Part shown: positions 8,515 to 17,112 of the stretch, piece by piece
How the letters are laid out: each line of letters opens with the position of its first letter
How positions within the stretch are numbered: position 1 is the stretch's first letter
From: Thalassobacillus cyri
GTDB taxonomy: Bacteria > Bacillota > Bacilli > Bacillales > Halobacillaceae
NCBI RefSeq assembly: GCF_900107755.1
Contig: NZ_FNQR01000010.1
Location: forward strand, 62,001-126,000
DNA: 64,000 bases
Direction: 5' to 3'
The notes under the pieces: generated by a model
Database searches by the model: none
What the model saw: the letters and a program-made list of their open reading frames with translations, nothing else
What the model was told of the DNA's origin: nothing
Made by a program: the position numbers and the translations under genes

Positions 8515-9969
8515 TTCTTTTAATACTAATTTTGCAACAGCTTCTACATGGTGGGTCTGAGGGAACATGTCCACCGGCTGAACACCTTCAACCTTATACC
8601 CATTCTTCACCAGGTACTTCATATCCCGTGCCTGCGTCTCGGGGTTACAGGATACATATACTACCCGCTTCGGCTGCAGCTTCACTACACTGGACAAGAA
8701 AGCTTCGTCACTCCCGCTTCGTGGCGGATCCATAATGACCACGTCAGCCTTCTCCCCTCGCGCTGCCATCTGCACCATGAACTCCCCGGCATCTCCCTGA
8801 TAAAACCTGGCATTCTTCACGCCGTTACGTTTAGAATTGCGGATGGCGTCGCGAACCGCATCTTTATTCAGCTCCACGCCAATCACCTTTCCGGCTTTCC
8901 GGCTGGCAATCAGACTGATGGTACCGATCCCACAGTACGCATCCACCACGGTTTCCTTTCCAGTCAATTCTGCCATTTCAATGGCCTTTCCATACAACTT
9001 TTCCGTCTGTACAGGATTGATTTGATAGAAGGATTTCGCCGAGATTTCGAATTTCAGTCCGCAGAGGGTATCCGTTATGGTTCCTTTACCGAACAGCACC
9101 TTTTCCTGATCTCCGAGAATCATGCTGGTGTCCCGGTTATTTATGTTCATCAGAAGTGTGGTGATTTCCGGATGAGCCTTGCGCAGGGCTTTCACAAAAT
9201 TATTCTTGCCCTTGAACACAGGTGAGGCCACTACAAGCACTACCATGATTTCTCCGCTGCCCTTGCCGACCTTTACCAGAACATGGCGCAGGAAGCCTTG
9301 CCCGGTGTCTTCGTTGTACGGCTGCATTTTAGAGGACTTAAGCATGCCCTTGATGGTCTGTACAATCTCGTCCGCTTTCGGATCATGAATGAGACACCGC
9401 TCCATTGGTATGATCTGATGGGTGTTCTGGGCGTACAGCCCGCCAATGACCTGCCGCTCCTTATTCAGACCGAATGTCGTATGGCTCTTGTTCCGATAAT
9501 CATAAGAATCGTCCATAGTCAAAATGGCTTCCGGCTTTATGAACGGCTCCATAAGGGCATCTACAGTTTCCTGCTTGAAACGTGTTTGCGCCTGCTCGTT
9601 CATATGCTGCAGCTGACATCCCCCGCAAGCATAGTAATATTCGCACGGCGGCGTGATACGATCTTTAGACGGTTTGATCACCCGCTTCAGCTCGGCGTTA
9701 ACATATCGCCCCCTTTTGGAAACGATCACCTCAGCCTTTTCACCAGGCATCAGATGCGCGACCTCCAGCCGCTTCCCTTCCCACTCGACAATGCCCTTGC
9801 CCTCATTGGTAAGACCCGAGCAGGTAACCTCAGCGGTTACGGTTTTCTGCTTGCCTTTAGGTTTGCCATCCGCTTGATTCCGCGACGAATTAGGTTTTAT
9901 ATTCTGTTTTTTTAATCGATTAGGTTTTTTTTCCGATTTTCTATGTCCTTTATGCTTTCGTTTATTCAT
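8500..9969 (-). CDS. rlmCD: 23S rRNA (uracil-C5)-methyltransferase, RlmCD/TrmA family
   Basis: About 489 aa. After a long basic Lys/Arg tail (residues 1-45) comes a TRAM domain (TVTAEVTCSGLTNEGKGIVEWEG). The iron-sulfur cysteines follow (PPCEYYYACGGCQLQHM near 110), then the SAM domain (VVDAYCGIGTISL), the NPPR-like MDPPRSG and the catalytic VYVSCNPET. B. subtilis RlmCD methylates two uridines of 23S rRNA. An ATG at 9969 is preferred over the GTG at 9975, but spacing does not decide it. The basic tail is longer than in most homologues. Confidence 0.9.
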   Translation of the reverse strand: MNKRKHKGHRKSEKKPNRLKKQNIKPNSSRNQADGKPKGKQKTVTAEVTCSGLTNEGKGIVEWEGKRLEVAHLMPGEKAEVIVSKRGRYVNAELKRVIKPSKDRITPPCEYYYACGGCQLQHMNEQAQTRFKQETVDALMEPFIKPEAILTMDDSYDYRNKSHTTFGLNKERQVIGGLYAQNTHQIIPMERCLIHDPKADEIVQTIKGMLKSSKMQPYNEDTGQGFLRHVLVKVGKGSGEIMVVLVVASPVFKGKNNFVKALRKAHPEITTLLMNINNRDTSMILGDQEKVLFGKGTITDTLCGLKFEISAKSFYQINPVQTEKLYGKAIEMAELTGKETVVDAYCGIGTISLIASRKAGKVIGVELNKDAVRDAIRNSKRNGVKNARFYQGDAGEFMVQMAARGEKADVVIMDPPRSGSDEAFLSSVVKLQPKRVVYVSCNPETQARDMKYLVKNGYKVEGVQPVDMFPQTHHVEAVAKLVLKEAGNR

Positions 9970-10174
9970 AGGCACTTCCCATCTTTCTTCTTCCTTGACA
10001 CTCCATTATATACTACCTTAGGCCGGCAGGTAAACGGTGCCTGCCTACCTCATTGTAGAGTTGATTAACTAGAGACCAGTCACCACGACAATGCATTCTT
10101 TATATAGGACAAAGTACCATCTTTTTAACATCGAATAGGCTAATGATGGAACTTTGTGTGAAAGGAGCAGAACA

Positions 10175-10933
10175 ATGTATTATAATCCAAAGCTTTCTGC
10201 TGACCAACTGGCATGGAAAGCCATGAAATACGATTTGAAGGCAAACTATTATAAGTATTCCAACCCTGAGAAACATATTTATTATTATCAAAAACACCTT
10301 GCATGTATACAGCAATTAATGCATAGCCGTCAAGAAGGTTCGATGGGAATGGGCGGAAATCCAATGATCCGTGTGTTGCATGCTTCTCCAAACGCACCTG
10401 CAGTAGACGTGTATGCGAATGGACAAAGGATTTTGCAGAATGTTTCTTTTAAACAAACCAGCGACTATTTAAATGTTCCCGCCGGCCAATATAAAATTGA
10501 AATTTACCCTGCCGGTCAAACAACACAGCCTGTATTAACACAAATGGTTGAAATAGAGCCCAACAATATGTATACCGTTGCTGCTGCCGGTACAGTAGAT
10601 AATCTACGATTAATTCCAGTAGTGGATAGTGAAAGCATGGCACCAAGAAAGGCTAAGGTCCGGTTCTGGCATTTATCTCCTAATGCCCCGGCTGTGGATA
10701 TTGCTGTAAAAGGCGGTGATGTCCTTTTCCGCAATGTTTCATTCGGAAGAGCGACCCGTTACATCCAATTACCACCAACGACTGCCGAGCTTGAAGTCCG
10801 GGTTGCTGGTACGAATAATGTTGCGTTGACCATTCCAGGTGTGACATTAAACCCAAATCAAGTGTATACAGCAGTAGCTGTCGGGCTTGCCGGAGGGGAA
10901 CCGCCTTTGGAGGCCATTTTTTTACACCCTTGA
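10175..10933 (+). CDS. protein with two DUF4397 domains
   Basis: 252 aa from the ATG 8 nt after AAAGGAG. A Tyr-rich N-terminus of about 60 residues (YYNPKL, YYKYSNPEKHIYYYQKH) precedes two DUF4397 beta-domains. Each opens with the diagnostic HASPNAPAVDVYANG or HLSPNAPAVDIAVKG, at about residues 68 and 170. No signal peptide is present, unlike many extracellular DUF4397 proteins, so a spore-coat or cytosolic location is possible. A strong terminator follows. Confidence 0.85.
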   Translation: MYYNPKLSADQLAWKAMKYDLKANYYKYSNPEKHIYYYQKHLACIQQLMHSRQEGSMGMGGNPMIRVLHASPNAPAVDVYANGQRILQNVSFKQTSDYLNVPAGQYKIEIYPAGQTTQPVLTQMVEIEPNNMYTVAAAGTVDNLRLIPVVDSESMAPRKAKVRFWHLSPNAPAVDIAVKGGDVLFRNVSFGRATRYIQLPPTTAELEVRVAGTNNVALTIPGVTLNPNQVYTAVAVGLAGGEPPLEAIFLHP

Positions 10934-10942
10934 ACGAAAGCA

Positions 10943-10975
10943 AGAAAAGCAGGCCTGTAATGGGTCTGCTTTTCT
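10943..10975 (+). terminator. rho-independent terminator
   Basis: agaaaagcag pairs with ctgcttttct, 10 bp after the stop of the DUF4397 gene. Confidence 0.85.
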
Positions 10976-11225
10976 AGTAATAAAAGAAGACACTCTATAT
11001 TCACGTAAAAATGTGCCTGACCCATTATCCCTTGGCATTAGCACGTCCTCAAAATTACCGTAAGAATCATTCTTCATCCCTTTTATGCCGACACTTCTCA
11101 CATCTTTTAGAGTATACAAAAGCTTTTTGTTTATAAAACTGCTGTTCACCTACTGTGAAGATGAACCGTTCTCCGCATAAATAACATTTTAAATTCCCAA
11201 ATTTCAATTTCTTCTACTCCTCCTG

Positions 11226-11254
11226 TTGACATGTTGTGAATAAAGTTATATATT
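11226..11254 (+). promoter_or_regulatory. sigma-A promoter of the mnt operon
   Basis: TTGACA (11226-11231), a 17-bp spacer, then TATATT (11249-11254). This is a near-consensus vegetative promoter about 200 bp before mntB. The first MntR-like box starts at the last base of the -10. Apart from these sites, the 10,976-11,457 gap shows no gene. Confidence 0.75.
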
Positions 11255-11269
11255 TTGCATTAAGGAAAC
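11254..11269 (+). promoter_or_regulatory. MntR box 1
   Basis: TTTGCATTAAGGAAAC differs from the B. subtilis MntR operator (TTTGCCTTAAGGAAAC) at one base. It begins at the last base of the -10 element and covers the transcription start region, as expected for Mn(II)-dependent repression. Confidence 0.8.
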
Positions 11270-11271
11270 TT

Positions 11272-11288
11272 TTTAAGTATAAGGAAAA
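11272..11288 (+). promoter_or_regulatory. MntR-like box 2
   Basis: TTTAAGTATAAGGAAAA lies immediately downstream of box 1. The TAAGGAAA half is intact and the other half degenerate. A supporting operator is likely. Confidence 0.5.
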
Positions 11289-11347
11289 TTTGTCACCTTT
11301 AAGTGTAACCGTCTATATACTACAAGGAATATTTTTTTACCCAAAAA

Positions 11348-11364
11348 GTTGCACTAAGGAAAAT
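11348..11364 (+). promoter_or_regulatory. MntR-like box 3
   Basis: GTTGCACTAAGGAAAAT shares TTGCA and CTAAGGAAA with the MntR consensus. It lies in the leader about 95 bp before the mntB start and could act as a roadblock or guard a second promoter. Confidence 0.5.
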
Positions 11365-11457
11365 TGTATGCCTGATTAAAAATTTTATGGATAAACGCTA
11401 AAAATCTACTATAGGTTAAAAATGAGGGTGTATGTAGCATTAAAAGGAGGAGAATCC

Positions 11458-12198
11458 ATGGAGAAAACGGCTATTTCTATCAAAGATCTGCATGTTTCCT
11501 ATTATGGAAATGAAGCATTGAATGGAGTTAGCTTATCCGTACAACCAGGAAATGTGGTTGGAATTATCGGCCCTAACGGTGCTGGGAAGTCGACATTGAT
11601 AAAAGCGCTGCTTAACCTAATTCCTAAGGATAAAGGTGATATCAAAGTACTTGGCAAGGCTGTAAAGGAAGTAAGGAAAAAGATTGCCTATGTCCCGCAA
11701 CGCAATGATATTGATTGGGATTTCCCCATTACCGTACTTGATGCGGTACTTCTGGGCACTTATCCGAATCTCCCAATCTTTCGTCGCCCTAAGAAAAAAG
11801 AAAAAGAATGGGCGTTGGAGTGTCTTCAGCGTGTAGGCATGGAAGAATTCAAAAAGAGACAAATCGGTGAGCTGTCCGGTGGCCAGCAGCAACGTGTCTT
11901 TCTTGCCCGCGCATTAGCTCAAAAAGCCGAATTATTCTTCTTAGATGAACCTTTTGTTGGGGTTGATGTTTCCAGTGAAGAAATGATTGTAAAAGTATTG
12001 AAAGACCTTTGCTGCCAAGGAAAGACAGTTATTGTTGTGCACCATGACCTTAGTAAAGCAAACGATTATTTTAACCAGCTCATCCTGCTAAACAAAGAGT
12101 TGATCAGCTTCGGTGAAGTTAATGAAGTAATTCAATCTGAAATCATTGAAAGAGCCTACAAAGGCCAGTTTGCTTTTATGAAAGAGATGGGAGTGTAA
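11458..12198 (+). CDS. mntB: manganese/zinc ABC transporter ATP-binding protein
   Basis: 246 aa from the ATG after AAAAGGAGGAG. Walker A is GPNGAGKST (about 40-48), the signature is LSGGQQQR (about 140) and Walker B is AELFFLDEP (about 158). The sequence follows the MntB/PsaB cluster. It supplies ATP hydrolysis for uptake through MntC. It is first in a three-gene operon with gaps of 3 bp and 34 bp. Mn specificity is inferred from the upstream MntR boxes. Zinc remains possible for this family. Confidence 0.9.
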   Translation: MEKTAISIKDLHVSYYGNEALNGVSLSVQPGNVVGIIGPNGAGKSTLIKALLNLIPKDKGDIKVLGKAVKEVRKKIAYVPQRNDIDWDFPITVLDAVLLGTYPNLPIFRRPKKKEKEWALECLQRVGMEEFKKRQIGELSGGQQQRVFLARALAQKAELFFLDEPFVGVDVSSEEMIVKVLKDLCCQGKTVIVVHHDLSKANDYFNQLILLNKELISFGEVNEVIQSEIIERAYKGQFAFMKEMGV

Positions 12199-12201
12199 AG
12201 G

Positions 12202-13059
12202 ATGGCTTTTATTGAAGCGATTATGCAATACGGATTCTTACAAAAAGCGTTATTAACTTCGATTATGGTAGGAATTATCTGTGGTGTGATTGGCTGTTTT
12301 ATTATTCTCAGAGGTATGGCACTGATGGGAGATGCCATCTCTCACGCAGTGTTACCGGGCGTTGCGATCTCCTATATGCTTGGCATCAACTTCTTCTTTG
12401 GGGCTGTTTTCACTGGTGTTGTTACAGCCATCGCAATCGGGTTTGTGAGTCAGAACAGCCGGATCAAACACGATACTTCCATCGGCATTATGTTCACGGC
12501 TGCCTTTGCGGCTGGGATCATCATCATAACCTTGCTGAAGAGTAGCACCGATTTATACCATATTCTGTTCGGGAACGTGCTTGCTGTCCGCTCATCAGAT
12601 ATGTGGATTACCCTTGCTATCGGGGTTGTTGTGCTAGCAGCTGTGTATCTCTTTTATAAAGAACTACTGATTACATCGTTCGATGAAACAATGGGAGCTG
12701 CCTATGGCCTGCCTGTCCGGTTGATTCATTACTTCCTGATGACCTTGCTGACGATGGTAACAGTTGCTTCTCTTCAAACCGTTGGTATTGTACTGGTGGT
12801 AGCAATGTTAATCACTCCAGCAGCTGCTGCCTATCTGTTAACGGATCGTTTATGGATAATGATTTTTCTTGCTTCTGCAATCGGTCTCATCTCCTCTATT
12901 GTCGGCCTGTACTTCAGTTTCACATACAATCTGGCTTCAGGAGCAACGATTGTTATTTCAGCAACCGCCATCTTTGTTCTCGTTTTCCTATTCTCTCCAA
13001 AGCATGGATTGTTATGGAAAATGTTAAAAGTCAAAAAGAAGAGAGCCTCACTTATTTAG
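12202..13059 (+). CDS. mntC: manganese/zinc ABC transporter permease
   Basis: 285-aa ABC-3 family permease with 8-9 hydrophobic segments and the family landmark GDAISHAVLPGVAISYMLG near residue 45. It starts 3 bp after mntB and is translationally coupled. B. subtilis has two permeases (MntC and MntD). Only one is present here, as in the streptococcal and staphylococcal systems, so a homodimer is expected. Confidence 0.9.
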   Translation: MAFIEAIMQYGFLQKALLTSIMVGIICGVIGCFIILRGMALMGDAISHAVLPGVAISYMLGINFFFGAVFTGVVTAIAIGFVSQNSRIKHDTSIGIMFTAAFAAGIIIITLLKSSTDLYHILFGNVLAVRSSDMWITLAIGVVVLAAVYLFYKELLITSFDETMGAAYGLPVRLIHYFLMTLLTMVTVASLQTVGIVLVVAMLITPAAAAYLLTDRLWIMIFLASAIGLISSIVGLYFSFTYNLASGATIVISATAIFVLVFLFSPKHGLLWKMLKVKKKRASLI

Positions 13060-13093
13060 TGTGAAATAATTGAAAATAGGAGGAAAATAAATC

Positions 13094-14032
13094 GTGAAGA
13101 AAAGGATTTTACTTTTAGCAGCCTCAATTTTAACGCTTATAATGTTAGTTGCCTGCGGAGGCCAGGAAGCCACCGGGAATTCAGCGAGTGATGGAAAGGT
13201 TCAAGTCGTGACCACCTACTCGATTGTATACGATATTGTTAAAAATGTAGGCGGGGATTTAGTGGATATTCACAGCCTGGCACCGATAGGGTCTAACCCC
13301 CATGAATATGACCCACTTCCTGAGGATGTTAAAAAAACAACGGATGCAGATGCCGTTTTCTACAATGGCTTAAACCTCGAAGCAGGAAACTCATGGTTTG
13401 ACAATCTGATGGAAACAGCCGGAAAAAATGGCGAAAACGCTCCTGTTTTCCTTATGAGTAAAGGGGTCGATCCGATGTACTTAACATCGAAAGGCAATGA
13501 GGGTGAGGAAGATCCTCATGCATGGCTGGACATCCGTAACGGCATTCAATATGCCAAAAATGCAAGAGACGGCCTCATTAAAGTGGACCCTGAAAACAAA
13601 GAAGTCTATGAAGAAAATACCGAAAAGTATATTGCGAAACTTAAAAAAGTCCATGACAATGCTGTAAAAGAATTCAATGAAATTCCTGAAGAAGAACGTG
13701 TACTTGTGACAAGCGAGGGAGCCTTCAAATATTTCAGTGACGCCTATGGGTTCCAGGCTGAATATATATGGGAAATCAACCAGGAAAATCAAGGAACTCC
13801 CAATCAAATTACAAGAATTGTAGATATCATCAACGAAAAAGAAATAACCGGGCTATTCTTAGAAACTAGTATTGACCCGCGGAGCATGGAAGCAGTCTCT
13901 GATGAAACCAATGTCCCGATCAGGGGTACAGTGTTTACAGATTCCCTTGCCAAACCTGGTGAAAAAGGTGACACGTATATTTCTATGATGGAATCAAATA
14001 TAAAAACTATTAAAGAAGGGTTAGAAGAGTAA
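13094..14032 (+). CDS. mntA: manganese-binding lipoprotein (PsaA/MntA type)
   Basis: 312 aa. The lipoprotein signal ends at LMLVACGG, and the Cys anchors it outside the membrane. Metal-ligand motifs of the cluster A-I family are visible: NPHEYDPLPED (His), DPHAWLDIRNG (His), TSEGAF (Glu) and ETSIDPRS (Asp). A His-His-Glu-Asp set is typical of manganese-preferring members. The long His-rich loop of zinc binders is absent. It is the last gene of the operon and is followed by a strong terminator. Confidence 0.92.
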   Translation: MKKRILLLAASILTLIMLVACGGQEATGNSASDGKVQVVTTYSIVYDIVKNVGGDLVDIHSLAPIGSNPHEYDPLPEDVKKTTDADAVFYNGLNLEAGNSWFDNLMETAGKNGENAPVFLMSKGVDPMYLTSKGNEGEEDPHAWLDIRNGIQYAKNARDGLIKVDPENKEVYEENTEKYIAKLKKVHDNAVKEFNEIPEEERVLVTSEGAFKYFSDAYGFQAEYIWEINQENQGTPNQITRIVDIINEKEITGLFLETSIDPRSMEAVSDETNVPIRGTVFTDSLAKPGEKGDTYISMMESNIKTIKEGLEE

Positions 14033-14036
14033 CCAT

Positions 14037-14071
14037 AAAAAGCTGTCATCCTAAATTGATGACAGCTTTTT
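14037..14071 (+). terminator. rho-independent terminator of the mnt operon
   Basis: aaaaagctgtcatc pairs perfectly with gatgacagcttttt. Confidence 0.9.
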
Positions 14072-14099
14072 GAATGGACTCTTTTGCTAGATTTCACTC

Positions 14100-15212
14100 C
14101 TACTTCACGCTTTGGCTTACCCAATAGTCCCTATGAATAACGACCTTTTGATTACTATTGACTTTGATCATAGCCTCTGTGCTTGATAACCCCTTAATTT
14201 CTAACAATTGACTGGAAGAAAAATTCACACTGCCTTTTCCGATAAGCTGTCCCTTTACGTTAACTACCTCAACTACATCATTGATCTTAAAGTTACCAGT
14301 AATGTTTGTCACACCAGCAGGCAGGAGACTTTTCCCATGCCTTACTATAGCAGCTTCAGCACCATGATCGACTTCAATTTTTCCACTAGGAATGGAATGG
14401 AGTGCCAGCCACTGTTTAGCATTGTTCATACTGGCCTGTGAGCTGCTGCCGATATAAGTTCCATCGCCTTTCCCAGCCAGAATATCAACAAGCTTTTCTT
14501 CCCCCGTCCCAGATCCAATAAATATTTTCACACCTAAAGCTAATGCAGTGCGTGCTGCCTCTATTTTTGATTTCATCCCGCCAGTCCCTACTTTTGAACC
14601 AGTTTCTGAAGCCCCGTCTACTAAATGATCATCAATCGAATCAAGGAAATTATATCTTTTTGCAGTTGGATGAATGCGTGGATTCTGATCATAGATCCCA
14701 TTGATATCTGTTAATATCATTAAAAAATCTGCATGCACCAGACCACTAACGAGCGCTGATAACATGTCATTATCACCAAAAGTCAATTCTTCAATGGCCA
14801 CGGAATCATTTTCATTAATAATAGGTGTGACATTACGCTTTAAAAGCTCAGATAAAGTCGCATGTGCATTTTGATATTGCTCTTTGTGGAGAAAGTTTTG
14901 TCTCGTTAACAGTAATTGTGCTGCCACTATGCCATGCCTTTTAAACGCTTCCGTATAACCTTGCAATAATTGTCCTTGCCCTACTGCTGCGGCTGCTTGT
15001 TTTCCGGCTATGGTGACGGGCCGCGAGGAATATCCAAGGTCTTTAAATCCAGCTGCTACTGCACCAGAGGATACCAAAATCACCTCATGCCCAAGCTGCT
15101 TCAAACGTGCAATCGCATCTACGTGCTCACATAATTTTTCACTACTTAGTCCACCATTGATATTCGTTAGGGAACTGCTACCTATTTTGACAACGATCCT
15201 TTTCTTGTTCAT
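14100..15212 (-). CDS. proB: glutamate 5-kinase
   Basis: 370 aa from the ATG at 15212. The amino-acid kinase domain starts [19 protein letters not shown] and GTGGMKSKI are the substrate and phosphate sites. A PUA domain occupies residues ~275-365. It phosphorylates glutamate in the first step of proline synthesis. No proA follows, so this is a stand-alone copy, perhaps for osmostress proline as with B. subtilis ProJ. The leader contains a T-box-like attenuator and part of the dispersed repeat. Confidence 0.93.
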   Translation of the reverse strand: MNKKRIVVKIGSSSLTNINGGLSSEKLCEHVDAIARLKQLGHEVILVSSGAVAAGFKDLGYSSRPVTIAGKQAAAAVGQGQLLQGYTEAFKRHGIVAAQLLLTRQNFLHKEQYQNAHATLSELLKRNVTPIINENDSVAIEELTFGDNDMLSALVSGLVHADFLMILTDINGIYDQNPRIHPTAKRYNFLDSIDDHLVDGASETGSKVGTGGMKSKIEAARTALALGVKIFIGSGTGEEKLVDILAGKGDGTYIGSSSQASMNNAKQWLALHSIPSGKIEVDHGAEAAIVRHGKSLLPAGVTNITGNFKINDVVEVVNVKGQLIGKGSVNFSSSQLLEIKGLSSTEAMIKVNSNQKVVIHRDYWVSQSVK

Positions 15213-15233
15213 TTTCCATTCACCACCCAACTT

Positions 15234-15340
15234 CTTGTTAGAAAAACTTGGCTTGTCGCCAAGTATTTATTGCGAAAGCCTTCGTATTTTCTTATCCTTT
15301 AATCTTTTAACAAAGTTAAACTTGAAGTGTAAAAAACGCC
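15234..15340 (-). repeat. partial third copy of the dispersed ~225-bp repeat
   Basis: In the orientation opposite to copies 1 and 2 it keeps ttagaaaaacttggctt, gcgaaagcctt and a ctttaa...aacttg...aaaaacg tail, with both ends missing. It lies inside the proB leader, between the attenuator and the start codon. Confidence 0.65.
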
Positions 15341-15530
15341 CTTCCACCCTTTTACAAAGGACAGAAGAGCATCGTCTCAGCAGTACCAGCTTCACTGATA
15401 TTAGATATACTTAATATCCACTTTCAAATATCCTGATTTCATAGTATGAACCTTTCAGGCGATGAATGCTACTTCCTTTTACCTGAGGACTATCTAATGT
15501 TCCCTACCATTACTTTAAATTTTATAATTT
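15331..15530 (-). promoter_or_regulatory. T-box-like attenuator upstream of proB
   Basis: On the minus strand a T-box-like AAGCTGGTACTGCT (complement near 15378-15391) matches about 10 of 14 bases of the T-box. It is followed by a 15-bp terminator stem (GCTCTTCTGTCCTTT with AAAGGGTGGAAGGGC, complement 15338-15370) and six T. An upstream hairpin and an AAAGTGG element precede it. B. subtilis proBA is known to be under proline T-box control. I could not place the specifier codon, so the left limit is approximate. Confidence 0.5.
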
Positions 15531-15619
15531 TGTTAATATTCTATATTAATAAACTATTATGAAATAAATCTAATTAGGAGTCAATCTCTTTTCTATTACT
15601 ATGGCATCATTTTCTTGAG

Positions 15620-16855
15620 CTATAACGATAAAATCCGCTTTTCGCCTTCAATTGCCTGGATAGGATCAATATCTTGCGTGAACTCCAAGGTACCCATATA
15701 TTCATTTTGCTCATTTCGGACCGCGAAGTAGCGAATGTAAACGTACTTATCCTTAAACTTGATCCAAAAATCCTCACAATCTTTTTTTCCTGCCTTGAAA
15801 TCATCCAGTAAAGCTTCTACGATATGTGCACTTTTGGGAGGATGGCAATTTTGAACGGTGCGTCCTATTACTGCCTTCGTTCGTGCAAAGATTCTTTCCT
15901 TTCCGTGCGAAAAATATCGGACAATATCCTTGTGACCGATGAACGTAATATCAACTGGTAAATGGTTTAGTATCAGCTCCAGCTGCTTAATTGAAAAAAC
16001 ACCGGTTTCCAGCTTGATATACCCTTCTCTGAATGTATTCCCATTTATATCAAGACTTTCAGGCTTCCATACCGCAGCTGGCTCAGTGAGACAGTACCCT
16101 ATTTCATCACTTTCATGGGCTATTTTTATCCAATCATCCTCGGTTAAATTACTCAATGACATTGGAAATAGAATATGTTCCTCCCTGTATATCATTGCAG
16201 TTACTTGTTCCACTACATAATGCAAGGTACTTAGAACGGGCTCTTTATCCCCGTTATAATTTGGCAGCAGCTTTTTCGCATCCTTTATGGAGTCACGTAT
16301 GTAATCATCCAGTCTCCACATATTTACGGAAGGGCCATTAATTCCATATTTCTCAAGGTACGGAAACAATAATTGCTCTTTCCGTGTGAAATGCTTATCC
16401 ATGTCGTACAAGAGATTGCAGTCATCTATTAGCTTATAAATGTTGGCAGGCGAATCCTCTTTCTCAAATTCCTTTATACGTGGGATCAGTTTCGATTGCA
16501 GTAAACCCTCTATTTCTCTATTTTCCCTGCGAAAGGTGTGAATGGGATGGCCGGGTATATCTTGAGGATGCTGAACATCTAATATCTTTCCTTCCATAAT
16601 GGTTAAATGAGCAGCAGATATTCTTTCAACTTCACTTTTAGACAAATCTTTTTCCTCTATCATCTCTCGTTGATACTGAGAGAGTTTGGCAATTTCGTCT
16701 ATTGTCACTTTCCCCAGCTTTTCATCAACAAAGGCTTTAACTTCATCCACAGTTTTTCTATTATAGATATCCCAAAAAACTGATTTCAGCATTTCCTGGC
16801 GCTTCATGTTTTGATTCGAGCCAAGTTGCTCACGGTTGTTTATCAGTTCACTCAT
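15620..16855 (-). CDS. DUF438/hemerythrin/PAS protein
   Basis: 411 aa. DUF438 occupies residues ~15-75 (VDEVKAFVDEKLGKVTIDEI). A hemerythrin-like HHE bundle spans ~95-250 (HPIHTFRREN, HFTRKEQLLFPYLEKYG, REEHILFPMSL), giving di-iron ligands. A PAS-type domain lies at the C-terminus (ITFIGHKDIVRYFSHGKERIF to FTQDID). This architecture is usually linked to nitric oxide, oxygen or iron sensing and repair. The start follows AAAAGGAGAG. A Fur/PerR-type palindrome lies 36 bp upstream, which suggests iron or peroxide control. Confidence 0.88.
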   Translation of the reverse strand: MSELINNREQLGSNQNMKRQEMLKSVFWDIYNRKTVDEVKAFVDEKLGKVTIDEIAKLSQYQREMIEEKDLSKSEVERISAAHLTIMEGKILDVQHPQDIPGHPIHTFRRENREIEGLLQSKLIPRIKEFEKEDSPANIYKLIDDCNLLYDMDKHFTRKEQLLFPYLEKYGINGPSVNMWRLDDYIRDSIKDAKKLLPNYNGDKEPVLSTLHYVVEQVTAMIYREEHILFPMSLSNLTEDDWIKIAHESDEIGYCLTEPAAVWKPESLDINGNTFREGYIKLETGVFSIKQLELILNHLPVDITFIGHKDIVRYFSHGKERIFARTKAVIGRTVQNCHPPKSAHIVEALLDDFKAGKKDCEDFWIKFKDKYVYIRYFAVRNEQNEYMGTLEFTQDIDPIQAIEGEKRILSL

Positions 16856-16890
16856 AAAATCTCTCCTTTTTAATTGCCTGTCACGTCAAA

Positions 16891-16905
16891 TGAGAGTCAT
16901 TCTCA
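16891..16905. promoter_or_regulatory. Fur/PerR-like operator
   Basis: TGAGAGTCATTCTCA is a 7-1-7 near-palindrome matching the Fur-type TGAtAATnATTaTCA layout, in the promoter region of the DUF438 gene. Confidence 0.6.
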
Positions 16906-17058
16906 ATATAGGAAGTATATCACTTCTTATCTACGAGCTTAGTGACCGTAATCACAACCTAAACTGGAATTCATTCATTTTTTTAAACATTACTTCTTAT
17001 TCCATTGTTCTTATGTTCTATTCCGTATCAGTAACTGAGCATATGGAACCATCCATAT

Positions 17059-17106
17059 AAAAAAGCAGTTCAGTTAAGAGCGCAAATCGCACCTCAAAAC
17101 TGAACT
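17059..17106 (-). terminator. terminator of topB
   Basis: On the minus strand AGTTCAGTT pairs with AACTGAACT across a long loop, followed by GCTTTTTT. It lies just beyond the topB stop. Confidence 0.7.
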
Positions 17107-17112
17107 ACTACC

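Noticed and set aside
8548-9915. Long plus-strand open frames (up to 225 and 210 aa) opposite rlmCD
   Set aside because: They are antisense to a well-supported gene, have no ribosome site and show no domain. They arise from codon bias of the real gene.
10922-11149. 75-aa minus-strand frame over the terminator of the DUF4397 gene
   Set aside because: It runs through the terminator hairpin, has no RBS and contains a GTGCCTG-type repeat.
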